This document shows, piece by piece, positions 33,686 to 43,558 of a stretch of DNA of 57,067 bases. How positions within the stretch are numbered: position 1 is the first letter of the stretch; each line of letters begins with the position of its first letter. The DNA is taken from the NCBI GenBank assembly GCA_025454795.1, contig JALONT010000024.1, positions 1 through 57,067 on the forward strand, read 5' to 3'. The DNA comes from Bacteroidales bacterium. Its GTDB lineage: Bacteria; Bacteroidota; Bacteroidia; Bacteroidales; VadinHA17. A program made the translations under genes and the position numbers. The notes beneath the pieces are model-generated. The model saw only the letters and a program-made list of their open reading frames with translations, searched no databases and had not been told where the DNA came from.

Positions 33686-35065
33686 TTATTTTATCCATAT
33701 CCCATTTTTATTTTTATTGATAACCTGATAATACTGAATAGGAGCTAATATAAATCCGTTAAAATTTGCCAGAATGGAGGCAATGAAAAGTGAATAAACT
33801 CCCATTTCATAGTATTTTACTAGTATGATCGCGAAAGCTACATACAAAAATGGACTTATCAGACAAGCTAGAAATTGTATTCGTAAAGCGTTAATGCTGT
33901 TTAAAAAGTAAACATATTTTGACCCAAATATTAATATGTTAAAAAATAAAAACCCCCAAAATGAAAGCGAAAAAGGAATATCTACTTTCCCTTCTCCAAG
34001 CCAAAGACGATATACAGTTCCTGAAGATATCAACATAATAGTACCAATTAAAACTAAAAGAAGATTAAATTGATTATATTTCTTTATTCCATTTTTAATC
34101 CAACTTATGTCATTTTTTATATAGGCTTCAGTTGAAGCCGACCAAAATGGAGTCAAGAAAATGACAAATACCATATTTAAAGCACCAAAATACTTATATA
34201 CAATGTTATATAATGTTACATCAACAGTACTGAAATTTTGAGCAATTATAATATTTGCTGTCTGATACTGGACAACACCAGCAATTTGAATTACAAAAAA
34301 TATTAGTCCTAAATTAAAAAGACCTTTTGCATATTTAAAGTTTACTTTAAAAATTGCAGGACGGTACTGTTTGTATTTACCATTAAATAAAATAATATGT
34401 GAAAATATTAAAACTAATAATGGAGAAATACATAAAGCATAACCTAACCTTATAAGAGATCCCTCTGTTGTCTTTACAAGGATAAATACAATAATTAATG
34501 AAATCAATTGACCTAAAAGATCTATAAATGAGGCTTTTGCGGGTTGTTGATCAGCAGTTAAGATTGTACATATCATCCTGAAAACAAACGAAAGACAAAA
34601 ATATGTAAAGACAATTATTACAAGGAAAGAGATTTCAGATTGCCCAACTTCTGATATATTGAGTATTTTATTCCAGTTTAGATATGGATTAATAATTAAA
34701 AATATTAACCATACACTGAAGAATATAATGCACAATATAGCATAAGTAGTACTAACATATGCTTGTGCAATAGCATCATCGCCCACAGCTTTTGCTTCAG
34801 CAAATTTATTCCGTAATCCCTGGGTTAAACCAATATCAAAAAAGCTAAACCAGGCAACAATAGAACTTAACGTAAGCCAAATACCATAACGGGAAGGGTT
34901 AATATAGTTTATTGTTAAAGGTACAAGGATCATACTTATAACTATACTACAGCTTTTAATTATAAAAGTACCTAAAATATTTTTTTTTGCTTTAATACTC
35001 CTTACATGACCCCTACCTATAAAGCCTTTAAGAATTTTATTTATTTGTGCCCAAGGATAACCCAT
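33686..35065 (-). CDS. wzx: Repeat-unit flippase, Wzx (MOP superfamily)
   Basis: This 459-residue polytopic membrane protein has about twelve to fourteen predicted segments with the polysaccharide-flippase layout. It shows an N-terminal IKSCSIVISMILVPLTINYINPSRYGIWL segment (typical of Wzx starts), WFSFFDIGLTQGLRNKFAEA with conserved acidic and arginine residues, and paired six-helix halves. It would flip the undecaprenyl-linked repeat unit to the periplasm. It is the first gene of the minus-strand run that leads through GT4, Wzy and more, and is divergent from the T9SS protein gene at 35258, so the 190-base gap should hold promoters for both. Confidence 0.88.
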   Translation of the reverse strand: MGYPWAQINKILKGFIGRGHVRSIKAKKNILGTFIIKSCSIVISMILVPLTINYINPSRYGIWLTLSSIVAWFSFFDIGLTQGLRNKFAEAKAVGDDAIAQAYVSTTYAILCIIFFSVWLIFLIINPYLNWNKILNISEVGQSEISFLVIIVFTYFCLSFVFRMICTILTADQQPAKASFIDLLGQLISLIIVFILVKTTEGSLIRLGYALCISPLLVLIFSHIILFNGKYKQYRPAIFKVNFKYAKGLFNLGLIFFVIQIAGVVQYQTANIIIAQNFSTVDVTLYNIVYKYFGALNMVFVIFLTPFWSASTEAYIKNDISWIKNGIKKYNQFNLLLVLIGTIMLISSGTVYRLWLGEGKVDIPFSLSFWGFLFFNILIFGSKYVYFLNSINALRIQFLACLISPFLYVAFAIILVKYYEMGVYSLFIASILANFNGFILAPIQYYQVINKNKNGIWIK

Positions 35066-35257
35066 TATATCATAATATATTAATAACCAGTTCTTAAGAA
35101 TATTAATTTGTAGATATTTAAGATTTTAATACTTGGAATAGATTAAAACATAATCTTGCATAGATTTTTTTTTAGATTCTTTAATTCAGATTAAAGTGAT
35201 AACTTTATATAGTAATTATTTTTGATTATCTCAATTGTTAATAACGTAAATGCAATT

Positions 35258-37396
35258 ATGAAAAGGATTCTTCTAATATTTATGTTTTCGATAGGTACTC
35301 TATTGAAAGCTACAACTTATTATATTGATCCTAATGGAGATGATATAACAGGTACTGGGGCTATCAATTCTCCTTTCAGATCTCTATTCAAAGCTTGCGA
35401 AGTTGCCATATTTCTGGGAGACATCATACATGTAAACTCAGGAATATACAATGAAACAAAAACTTCAATGCTTGCAGTTGGCGTGAGTATTGAAGGAGTT
35501 GGAGTTACATCTGTTATTACATCTACAACCTTATCAACGGAAGGATATTCAATTTTGAGATTACTCTCTAATGAAATTGCAGACGGTAATCAATCAGTAA
35601 GTTATTTAAAGTTTGATGGGGGTGCGTTAACGGCTGCCGGAGCAATAAAAATTCAAAAAAGAAATGACGTAAAAATCCATAATTGCACTTTTGTAGATTT
35701 TCATTATTATGCAGTTGCGTGGGATGGTGACGGTGGAGATGAAATCAATCCTCCAACTAATTACGTTACGGGGAGTGAGTTTTATAATAATTCAATAACC
35801 AATTGTGCTGCTTATACAAGTTATGCTTACGGTGCATTATATATTGGAGGACAGGATGGTATGTTGATCCATGATAACAATATAAGTCAAAAAGGCAGAC
35901 CATCTGGTAAGAATGGTTGGCCTATAAAAATATGGGGTAACGGAGGATGGGCAAGGGGGTTAAAGATTTATAATAATACATTATTTCAAGATGATTACAC
36001 AAATTGGGATTTTTGTATTGAAGGTCTCCATTTTTATGGCTTAGAAATTTATAATAACACAATCACCGGAGCAATTGATTTAAACTACTGCTCAAAAGGA
36101 ACCTATGCTTTTGGGGCATATATCCATCACAATATTCTTGGCCATGAAATGCCAATTGAGAAATCAGGCACCGCAATTACACTTGAGTTTAATCAATCTG
36201 ATGTAATTATAAGTAATAATCGTATCAGAAATGTGGGTGTGGGAATTTATTATACTCCAAGAACTGGGAATACGGTTACAAATCAAATAGTAAGTTATAA
36301 TATTTTCGAAGATATAGGGGGAAATGATAATTTTTATTGGGGTGCAATAAGACTTTGGGCTGATACGGAAGATTTCATTTTAGGAAGTTATGAAGTCTAT
36401 AATAATGTTTTTTATTCAAATCCAACTCAACCAGTTTATTACGGGGTTGCTATTGGGGGATTTACTAATGGTTTAACTATTAAAATAATAAATAATATTT
36501 TTTTAAATTTCAATGCACGATGGTTATTATTAAAAAGTGCGAGTAATTTAAATGATTTATATGTGCAAAATAATATGTTTCATAATAATGGGAATAATAA
36601 TGTTCTAGCGCTTACTGGTAATCCGTCAAATTTTATAAACTCAGGAAATATAATAGATAATCCTGATTTTTATTCTGAATCTAATTATCATTTACAAGCT
36701 TCATCTCCAGCAGTTGATGCCGGTTTACAAATTCCAACATTAACTAAAGATTTTGATGGTACAGCAGTTAGTAATCCACCAAATATTGGATGTTTTGAAA
36801 CTATTGCAGAATTTTCCCCTCCAGAATATATTAAATCTGTTATTGAAAATGCGACACCCAATTTAATTGAAATAACTTTTGATATACCGCTTAAGGAAAC
36901 AATTCCAGAAGTGACTGATTTTGCTGTTAAAGTAAATTCTTTAGAAAGAATAATAAATTCAATTGCTATTATTGAAGGTAAAGTCCAATTGACTTTATCA
37001 AAAGCAATTTTTTTTGGTGATATAATCTCGATTTCTTATACAGTGCCTACACTAAACTCGTTAAAATCTATTTTCGACATCGAGGCTGAAAGTTTCAATT
37101 CACAACTAGTAATAAATAATGTAGGGAACACTCCTAATAATCCACTCATATCATTCTCTATCTATCCGAATCCCACAAGTAACAATTTCAAAATTTCAAT
37201 TATTGGAGATCCAATTTTTAATCCAATTAGTATTAAAATCTATGATCAATCCGGAAGAAAATGCCAAGAAAGCGTAATAAAAAATAATAACCAAGAAATT
37301 CCAATTTCCAATATTATTGAGTCAGGCTTATTCATCGTGCAGTTAACTTCAGAAAATATAATACTCGGAATTCAAAAACTCATTGTTAGTAGATAG
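35258..37396 (+). CDS. Secreted beta-helix protein with T9SS C-terminal sorting domain
   Basis: ATG 35258 gives a signal peptide (MKRILLIFMFSIGTLLKA) followed by TYYIDPNG, the start style of right-handed parallel beta-helix proteins of the DUF1565/polysaccharide-lyase kind. Many N-rich turns run through residues ~60-490. A SwmB-like beta-sandwich follows (about residues 530-620: ITFDIPLKE...VQLTLSKAIFFGD), and the last ~80 residues form a type IX secretion type A sorting domain (FSIYPNPTSNNFKISI...GLFIVQL). It is likely a cell-surface polysaccharide-binding or -cleaving protein. An upstream TTG at 35222 would add 12 residues before the signal peptide. It lies in reverse orientation within the glycan locus. 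Confidence 0.85.
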   Translation: MKRILLIFMFSIGTLLKATTYYIDPNGDDITGTGAINSPFRSLFKACEVAIFLGDIIHVNSGIYNETKTSMLAVGVSIEGVGVTSVITSTTLSTEGYSILRLLSNEIADGNQSVSYLKFDGGALTAAGAIKIQKRNDVKIHNCTFVDFHYYAVAWDGDGGDEINPPTNYVTGSEFYNNSITNCAAYTSYAYGALYIGGQDGMLIHDNNISQKGRPSGKNGWPIKIWGNGGWARGLKIYNNTLFQDDYTNWDFCIEGLHFYGLEIYNNTITGAIDLNYCSKGTYAFGAYIHHNILGHEMPIEKSGTAITLEFNQSDVIISNNRIRNVGVGIYYTPRTGNTVTNQIVSYNIFEDIGGNDNFYWGAIRLWADTEDFILGSYEVYNNVFYSNPTQPVYYGVAIGGFTNGLTIKIINNIFLNFNARWLLLKSASNLNDLYVQNNMFHNNGNNNVLALTGNPSNFINSGNIIDNPDFYSESNYHLQASSPAVDAGLQIPTLTKDFDGTAVSNPPNIGCFETIAEFSPPEYIKSVIENATPNLIEITFDIPLKETIPEVTDFAVKVNSLERIINSIAIIEGKVQLTLSKAIFFGDIISISYTVPTLNSLKSIFDIEAESFNSQLVINNVGNTPNNPLISFSIYPNPTSNNFKISIIGDPIFNPISIKIYDQSGRKCQESVIKNNNQEIPISNIIESGLFIVQLTSENIILGIQKLIVSR

Positions 37397-37446
37397 GTAC
37401 TTTTGATACTTTTTTGTTTTATTTAGCTAACTTGGGATAACCTAAA

Positions 37447-38376
37447 CTAAAGCAAGATTCTCTTTATATCCTCAACAAGTTTATCAGTGATTGTTTTGTT
37501 CCCCTTTGGATTAAGATGTATCTCATCATAAAAGAGATCGTATTGATCTTCAAATTCATCATTATAATTTATAAAATAGATATTGGGATATTTCTTAGAA
37601 TAGTTTTCAATCATTTTTATTGCCTCACTGTATTTTTCAGGGTCTGCCCTGTTTAGTATTCCTATTGTTGGAATCAGAACAAGGAACATTTTAACATTTC
37701 TTTCTGATATAAGTTGAAGAGTTTCTTCAAATTCTTCCTGAAGATTCCGGTCGAAGGTGATCTTTACAAAATCATTTTCCGCTATCCTCTGCTTGTATGC
37801 CACAGTGTCAATAGAACCTATCTTGATATTTGTATAAAAGCGCATATGCCCTCTTAATGAGCCATTCAGATTAAGATCAGTAAAGCGTGAGGTTCTTATC
37901 CATTTCTTTATGTAATAATCATATTCAGGCTTAGCTTCACTTTTTACATACTCTCTTATATAAGGATCATCCATAAAAGGGTAGAACAATTTATATGAAT
38001 TTATGCTTAAACCCATACCAGTCAGAAAAGTAGCGTCGACATCGTAGGTGATTATCTTAACTGAGTCACCATTCTGATGGAGGAAGTGCTTTATCATGGC
38101 GAGCCTGTCGGCTACATTAGCACCTTCCATAGCATATTTAGACACATTGCAATGCATCTCTTCCTCTATCAAGGTCTTATCCAGACCCAGCATTGTGTGG
38201 GAATGGCCTATCAGCAGCACTTTCGAAGGTTTATCAAGTCCGTAATACTTAATTAATCCTGAAGAAAGAAATTCTGAAATGCAAAAATCAATCAAAAGAA
38301 ATATAAACAGGAAAATAATATATCTTACTGCAAATGTTAGTATTTTTCGTAGTTTCGGATCCATGATCGTTGCCAT
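37447..38376 (-). CDS. SGNH-like membrane-anchored protein, partner of MBOAT
   Basis: This 309-residue protein has an N-terminal membrane anchor (about residues 15-38) and a periplasmic SGNH-hydrolase-like domain. The block I serine is in LLIGHSHTMLGLD, a substitute for GDS, and the C-terminal Asp-His pair is in YDEIHLNPKGNK. This fits an AlgX/AlgJ/DltD-like acyl-transfer helper, and the gene follows the MBOAT gene by 3 bases. Together they would transfer acetyl or another acyl group from a cytoplasmic donor across the membrane to the polymer. There is no strong similarity to a named protein, so the specific acceptor is unknown. Confidence 0.72.
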   Translation of the reverse strand: MATIMDPKLRKILTFAVRYIIFLFIFLLIDFCISEFLSSGLIKYYGLDKPSKVLLIGHSHTMLGLDKTLIEEEMHCNVSKYAMEGANVADRLAMIKHFLHQNGDSVKIITYDVDATFLTGMGLSINSYKLFYPFMDDPYIREYVKSEAKPEYDYYIKKWIRTSRFTDLNLNGSLRGHMRFYTNIKIGSIDTVAYKQRIAENDFVKITFDRNLQEEFEETLQLISERNVKMFLVLIPTIGILNRADPEKYSEAIKMIENYSKKYPNIYFINYNDEFEDQYDLFYDEIHLNPKGNKTITDKLVEDIKRILL

Positions 38377-38378
38377 TT

Positions 38379-39854
38379 TTAAAACTGGAAATATATAAAA
38401 CTACTTCCTCCGACGCCTAAAATGCTGATCGTTATAAGCAGGAAAATATAACCAGCCCATCTCAATGATTGTCTTAACCTTGTCTCTGAGAAATAGAGGG
38501 ATACCCATTTTCTGGATTGCAATATTTCTACGCCAATTAAAAATAAAACCAATAATATCGATAACAGTGTGATCCACTGGGATGCTCCGAGAAACAGTTT
38601 TGAAACAGGTTGTGTGAATATCCTTGACAGGATATACCAGGCTGTATCGACATCTTTTGCCCTGAAAAATATCCATGGGATACATATAAGTAAAAATGTG
38701 ATAATAATCCCGGATATATTATTGATCCTTTTTAATTTATCAATACCTGTAATCTTAGTGAACTTCTTTCTCAAATCTTTTGTAAAAACTCCAAAAATCA
38801 GATAGAATCCGTTTATTGCCCCCCAAATTACAAATGTCCAGTTGGCTCCATGCCAAATGCCTGTTAGTATCCAAATAACTGACATAGCAATTAAATAAAT
38901 AAACCTGTCGGACCTGATGAATAATACTTTCTTTTTTGTAATCTTCCAGGAAATACTGATTGTAAGAGGGAAGAATACATAATCCCTGAACCACGAGGTA
39001 AGCGAGATATGCCATCTCTGCCAGAATGACCTGACAGAATCAGCAAGATAGGGCAATCTGAAATTCTGCATTAATTTAAATCCCAAAATATGAGCGCAAC
39101 CAATCGCTATATCTGAATAACCACTGAAATCGCAATATATCTGGAATGCAAAGAATATTGTAGCCAGTATAAAAGTTGAACCTGAATGGGCGGTTGGATT
39201 GTTATAGACAGGATCGACATAAAATGCAAGCCTGTCAGCAATAACTACTTTCTTGAAAAATCCCCATAACATCATTTTTAGTCCTTCAGTAAATCGATCA
39301 ATATCAAAATAATGTCTTTCATGATACTGATGAAGCATATTCTGCGGCCTCTCTATCGGACCAGCAACAAGCTGAGGGAAGAACATCACATAGAGCGCAT
39401 AAATGCCAAAATGCCGTTCGGCTTTTTGATTTCCGCGATAAACCTCGATTGTATAACTCATTGCCTGAAAGGTATGGAATGATAGGCCAATTGGCAGAAT
39501 AATTGATAAATATGGAATGGGATTCTGAAAGTTAATACCTTGTAACAATACTGTCAAGTTCTCATTCAGGAAATTATAATATTTAAAGAAAGCCAGAACT
39601 CCTATATTTCCGCAAAGACTGGCAACTAAAAACCATTTTTTCTTCTTTCCCTGTGTTTTTTCAATAAATATCCCGGCAAAATAATCAACAATAGAAGTAA
39701 ATCCAAGTATTACTATATACACAGGGACAAAAGCCATATAAAAATAACAGCTGGCAGTCAAAAGGAGAAACCACCTGAATCTATTTGGTATCACAAAATA
39801 TGTAAAGGTAATAACTAAGAAAAAAACAATAAATTGATATGAATTAAAAAGCAT
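38379..39854 (-). CDS. MBOAT-family O-acyltransferase (AlgI-like)
   Basis: This 491-residue polytopic acyltransferase of the AlgI/DltB group has ten or more membrane segments. The family active-site region is visible as ITIYCDFSGYSDIAIGCAHILGF, RSFWQRWHISLTSWFRDYVFFPL and LTGIWHGANWTFVIWGAING, which contains the conserved histidine in WHGANW. It would move an acyl group to the periplasm for polysaccharide O-acylation with the SGNH-like protein encoded immediately downstream (37447-38376). It is full length, with no break. A second frame inside it is a shadow. Confidence 0.92.
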   Translation of the reverse strand: MLFNSYQFIVFFLVITFTYFVIPNRFRWFLLLTASCYFYMAFVPVYIVILGFTSIVDYFAGIFIEKTQGKKKKWFLVASLCGNIGVLAFFKYYNFLNENLTVLLQGINFQNPIPYLSIILPIGLSFHTFQAMSYTIEVYRGNQKAERHFGIYALYVMFFPQLVAGPIERPQNMLHQYHERHYFDIDRFTEGLKMMLWGFFKKVVIADRLAFYVDPVYNNPTAHSGSTFILATIFFAFQIYCDFSGYSDIAIGCAHILGFKLMQNFRLPYLADSVRSFWQRWHISLTSWFRDYVFFPLTISISWKITKKKVLFIRSDRFIYLIAMSVIWILTGIWHGANWTFVIWGAINGFYLIFGVFTKDLRKKFTKITGIDKLKRINNISGIIITFLLICIPWIFFRAKDVDTAWYILSRIFTQPVSKLFLGASQWITLLSILLVLFLIGVEILQSRKWVSLYFSETRLRQSLRWAGYIFLLITISILGVGGSSFIYFQF

Positions 39855-39963
39855 ATTTCATTCTTATTTTTAACAACATTGTCAGGGGAAAAAGAATCAA
39901 AACAAAAGAGGATGTGATAAATCTCGAATACTTCAAGATAAAGAATAAGATTGTTCTTATTTA

Positions 39964-40902
39964 TCAGAAATTATTTCTGTTTAATAAATGAAGATGATAA
40001 TTAAACTTTTGATATCTTCCTAATGAATCTAAAATCAATCCAATAGAAAAACATAACAAAGACATTATCATTAATCCTGTAGATAATATTGCCAAGGGAA
40101 CATGTGTTATATAATGTGTGTTAACAAATTCGATTATTACCGTTAGTCCAGAAAAGATAGCGGTTAAGAACAGGAGTATCGATATGAAAGTAAAAAAAAT
40201 AAAAGGTTTATAATATCTAAAAATTTGAAAAATTGTATTGATAATTTTAATCCCATCTTTTATAGTATTAATTTTAGAAAAACTACCTGCAGGCCTTTCT
40301 TCGTAAGTAATAGGCACCTCAGTGATTCTGAATTTTTTATCAAGTGCATGTAAAGTAATCTCTGTTTCTAATTCAAAACCATAGGTAAGAATTGGGAAAT
40401 TTTTAACAAAACATTTGTTAAAAATACGGTATCCTGAAAGTATATCGTTCAAATGAGCATCAAAAAGAAAATTAATTGTCTTCCGAACTAGATTATTACC
40501 GAACTTATGAAATAATCGCTTAGTCTCTTTCTGATAAGCCCCCGATTTATGTCTGTCACCAACCACCATATCAGATTCATTGTCTAAAACAGGCCGAAGT
40601 AGATTATATACGTCCATCCCTTTGTAAGTACTATCTCCGTCTATCATTATATAAATATCTGAATCTATAACTGAGAAAGCCGTCTTTATCGCATTCCCTT
40701 TACCCTGTCTTCTTTCAAATATTATTCTCCCATTTATGTTATTGGATTTAAATGTTTTTAATGTAATTGCAGCTGTTTGGTCCGTAGAGTTATTATCAAT
40801 AACAAAAAAAAGGGCTTCAGGCAGGTATTTATGAAAGTCTAATATTGTCTGTTCAATAGTAGCTTCCTCGTTAAATACCGGAATAATTACTGAAATAATC
40901 AT
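39964..40902 (-). CDS. GT2 glycosyltransferase, dolichyl-phosphate-mannose-synthase-like
   Basis: This 312-residue family 2 glycosyltransferase has a GT-A domain (ISVIIPVFNEEATIEQTI, FVIDNNSTDQTAA, IDGDSTYKG as DxD-like site, FELETEITLHA) followed by two C-terminal transmembrane helices (about residues 230-290). Such enzymes make polyprenyl-phosphate sugars or act directly at the membrane. It starts a run of five membrane glycosylation genes on the minus strand (39964-46250), so it may supply a polyprenyl-linked donor to the GT-C enzymes there. It lies 20 bases from the next gene. Confidence 0.88.
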   Translation of the reverse strand: MIISVIIPVFNEEATIEQTILDFHKYLPEALFFVIDNNSTDQTAAITLKTFKSNNINGRIIFERRQGKGNAIKTAFSVIDSDIYIMIDGDSTYKGMDVYNLLRPVLDNESDMVVGDRHKSGAYQKETKRLFHKFGNNLVRKTINFLFDAHLNDILSGYRIFNKCFVKNFPILTYGFELETEITLHALDKKFRITEVPITYEERPAGSFSKINTIKDGIKIINTIFQIFRYYKPFIFFTFISILLFLTAIFSGLTVIIEFVNTHYITHVPLAILSTGLMIMSLLCFSIGLILDSLGRYQKFNYHLHLLNRNNF

Positions 40903-40922
40903 TTCTTTTAAGTATAATAAAA

Positions 40923-42221
40923 TTATGAATTTTCACTTTTATTTTCAAAAACACGAGTCAATAAAAGTATAAAAGAAGTATAAATAAGAAAATCACAATA
41001 TGTAGTATATCTGTAAAACGTTAACGGTTGAACTAAAGCTACAATAGAAATATTTGAGAGAGACATCAAAAAGCAGATAACAATAAAAACAGCTAGCCTA
41101 TCTTCACTTCTAATTAATCTTAAAATAGAAAAAAGTAGAAAGATTGGGTAAAGGAATAACAACCTTTCATGCCCAATTCCTGCTACAATATTCATTATAT
41201 AAAATTTAAACCAATCTTTCAAATTGTTCTTGATTAAAGGGACAGTAATGTTTCTATTCATTCTATCATTTGAAATAAAACTAAAGTTAAGATCATCTAT
41301 CTTAAGAAACTGGCGTCCCTTTGCATCAATTGTAAAATTGGCAATAGCAGTCGAGTTCTTTGCATAAAAGGAGTATCCTCTGTCAGGATTTGTTTTTTTG
41401 TATTCATTTAAAGTTAAGCCAGCATTGGTTAATTCGCTATAGATATATTTAAAATAATCCTGTTCCTGCTTAATTTTAAATATTTTATAATCTTCTTCAT
41501 CAGAAACAAAGAATGGAAGCGTTGCTGTATGAATCCCAGTCCATGGAGTTGATACTAAATAGCCAAAACGAATTCTATGATAAGTTTTATCCACAAAATT
41601 ACTAACGAATGGTATTAAAAAGAAAACAATTATAATCAGCCCGTATTTCTTAATTGAATTATTCTTAAATGCCAAATAAACCATCATTAGAATGCTTATA
41701 GGTATGATAAACAAGAACTGACCTCTAGTCAAGATTAGTAAGAAAAGAATTGCTGCTGAAATGTATAACTTGTTGTTATTTCTAAGAAAAAAACCTGATA
41801 AAATGTTTGAGATAAATAAAAGAAATAATGGGTAAGTCAGTGCCTCAGTCAGGACTTCATTACCAATTTGTGATACATACAAATAGGGTGTAATAATTAT
41901 AAGTGAGATTCCAAACAAAACCCATTTATTAAGAGTAAATAAATTATTAATTGTCTTTGTGACATGGAAGGTTCCTATTAATCCTAAAAAAAGCTGTACA
42001 ATTAGTAACGGCATCTCAAATCCGTTTTTAAATACCAGTTGAAAGAAATCAATAAATAAAGGATAAATCGGAGATCTTATAATCCATGAATTAACATAAC
42101 TATCAGAATCTGGAGAATACTTAATCCCAAAACTGAATAAAATGATAAATATTATTATATATGTAATAACATAAATAATCTTAAATATATTATTTCTTAG
42201 AATCAGAAAGATATTGTTCAT
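40923..42221 (-). CDS. Polytopic membrane protein, probable GT-C glycosyltransferase
   Basis: This 432-residue integral membrane protein has about eleven hydrophobic segments and a periplasmic loop with acidic and tyrosine-rich parts (around residues 225-300, DEEDYKIFKIKQEQDYFKYIY). The first extracytoplasmic loop contains KYSPDSDSYVNSWI, which has the Asp-x-Asp-like arrangement (SPDSDSY) characteristic of GT-C glycosyltransferases and ArnT-type enzymes. No closer family is recognised. It lies between a DPMS-like GT2 and an ArnT-like protein, both 18-20 bases away, so a polyprenyl-phosphate sugar donor is likely. Confidence 0.65.
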   Translation of the reverse strand: MNNIFLILRNNIFKIIYVITYIIIFIILFSFGIKYSPDSDSYVNSWIIRSPIYPLFIDFFQLVFKNGFEMPLLIVQLFLGLIGTFHVTKTINNLFTLNKWVLFGISLIIITPYLYVSQIGNEVLTEALTYPLFLLFISNILSGFFLRNNNKLYISAAILFLLILTRGQFLFIIPISILMMVYLAFKNNSIKKYGLIIIVFFLIPFVSNFVDKTYHRIRFGYLVSTPWTGIHTATLPFFVSDEEDYKIFKIKQEQDYFKYIYSELTNAGLTLNEYKKTNPDRGYSFYAKNSTAIANFTIDAKGRQFLKIDDLNFSFISNDRMNRNITVPLIKNNLKDWFKFYIMNIVAGIGHERLLFLYPIFLLFSILRLIRSEDRLAVFIVICFLMSLSNISIVALVQPLTFYRYTTYCDFLIYTSFILLLTRVFENKSENS

Positions 42222-42239
42222 TTCTTTATAATTTGATTA

Positions 42240-43532
42240 TTATAATTCAAATTTTAATTTGACTGATACAGATTTTTGAAGACTGAAGGAAATCCATGTC
42301 AGCAAAACAGGTACAATAATTGTAAACATCCTTGTCTCAGCGCTTCCCAGTGTGCTTCCTCCAAGATATAACAGACTGAAAACCAACATGAACCTGACAG
42401 CAAATGGAATTTTCCTCCAGTTTATAATCGTTGGAATTAGGCAAAATAAGGCCAGAACCATTATGATCCCATTAAAAGGTAATCTGACAAGTGTGCGAGG
42501 TGTCTGTAATTTAAATGTATAAGGAAAATTGAAAATTATCCTCCCAAAATTACTTATGCAATTCATAAGAAACTTTACTGGATGAGCCTTTATGTTACAA
42601 ATAGCAATTTTTCTTAAAGCATCATCCTGTTCAACTCCTCTTAATGATAAAATTCCTTCATAATCTGATTTATGGTTTGACCTGACAATCTCCTCTCCTC
42701 CCGGGATCATGTAACTAAATTCAAGAGAGTCATTTTCGATATTATTATAATCATACCAGCTTCCATATTCTCCTTTAAACGGGGTAGTCATCCAGTATAA
42801 ATTATCTCCGCCAAAATTGCTCCAGTAAAATACTCTGCCTGTAAGGTTATAAGTATAGATAAGATATGGTGCATTAACTATAAATGCTGTAAACAGAATA
42901 ATCAATCCCTTCCTGTAGTTTATATTCTTAAAGTCTTTTAGCATTAAAAAAAACAGACCTAGAAACATGAAAATGAGAACATAACCAAAAACAGGTTTGG
43001 TAAGTACCAGATAGCCAATACAAATACCTGCAAGAATTAAGAATTTTTTCAATCCGGATAATATTCCCGTTTTGAAACCTTCTACAAGAAGATATATTAT
43101 TAATGACACCAGGAATACTGACAGCGTCTCGGGTACTACAAGAGGGATTTTTTCATAAGCATTGATATAACAAGCCATGAACAAACTGAATATCAATGAT
43201 AATCTGTAAGAGACGAATTGCATTAGAACTTTAAACAATAAAACAACAGACACATAATAAAAACCTGCATTTAGGAGGGTTATTACTAACAGAGGCAGCT
43301 TCATGGCTACAAATGGCATTATCAGTATTGAATAACCTGGTCCGTTACCCAAATCAACATCGGGGGCCGGTGGTGAGTAAAATCCTTTTAACAGGTTTCC
43401 GGCATAAATAAGGTACCTCGATTCATCGCCAAAATCGCCGTCAGTTTTGAAAATAAAAACAAGTGCGACATAAAGTATTATAAAAGGAGAAAAGAGTACC
43501 CATGGATTTTTATTAAACTTTTTAAGTTTCAT
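42240..43532 (-). CDS. GT39/ArnT-like GT-C glycosyltransferase
   Basis: This 430-residue membrane protein has about eleven segments. Its first external loop reads FKTDGDFGDESRYLIYAGNLLKG, with the acidic pair typical of GT39/PMT catalytic loops (DGDFGDE). GNGPGYSILIMPF follows, like the conserved HG/YPPG region of ArnT-like enzymes. It would transfer a sugar from a polyprenyl-phosphate donor to an acceptor on the periplasmic side. The gene is 26 bases from a GT2 gene (43559-44644) of the type that makes such donors. Substrate unknown. Confidence 0.72.
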   Translation of the reverse strand: MKLKKFNKNPWVLFSPFIILYVALVFIFKTDGDFGDESRYLIYAGNLLKGFYSPPAPDVDLGNGPGYSILIMPFVAMKLPLLVITLLNAGFYYVSVVLLFKVLMQFVSYRLSLIFSLFMACYINAYEKIPLVVPETLSVFLVSLIIYLLVEGFKTGILSGLKKFLILAGICIGYLVLTKPVFGYVLIFMFLGLFFLMLKDFKNINYRKGLIILFTAFIVNAPYLIYTYNLTGRVFYWSNFGGDNLYWMTTPFKGEYGSWYDYNNIENDSLEFSYMIPGGEEIVRSNHKSDYEGILSLRGVEQDDALRKIAICNIKAHPVKFLMNCISNFGRIIFNFPYTFKLQTPRTLVRLPFNGIIMVLALFCLIPTIINWRKIPFAVRFMLVFSLLYLGGSTLGSAETRMFTIIVPVLLTWISFSLQKSVSVKLKFEL

Positions 43533-43558
43533 TATTTGTGTAATTAAGTTTGGGATAT

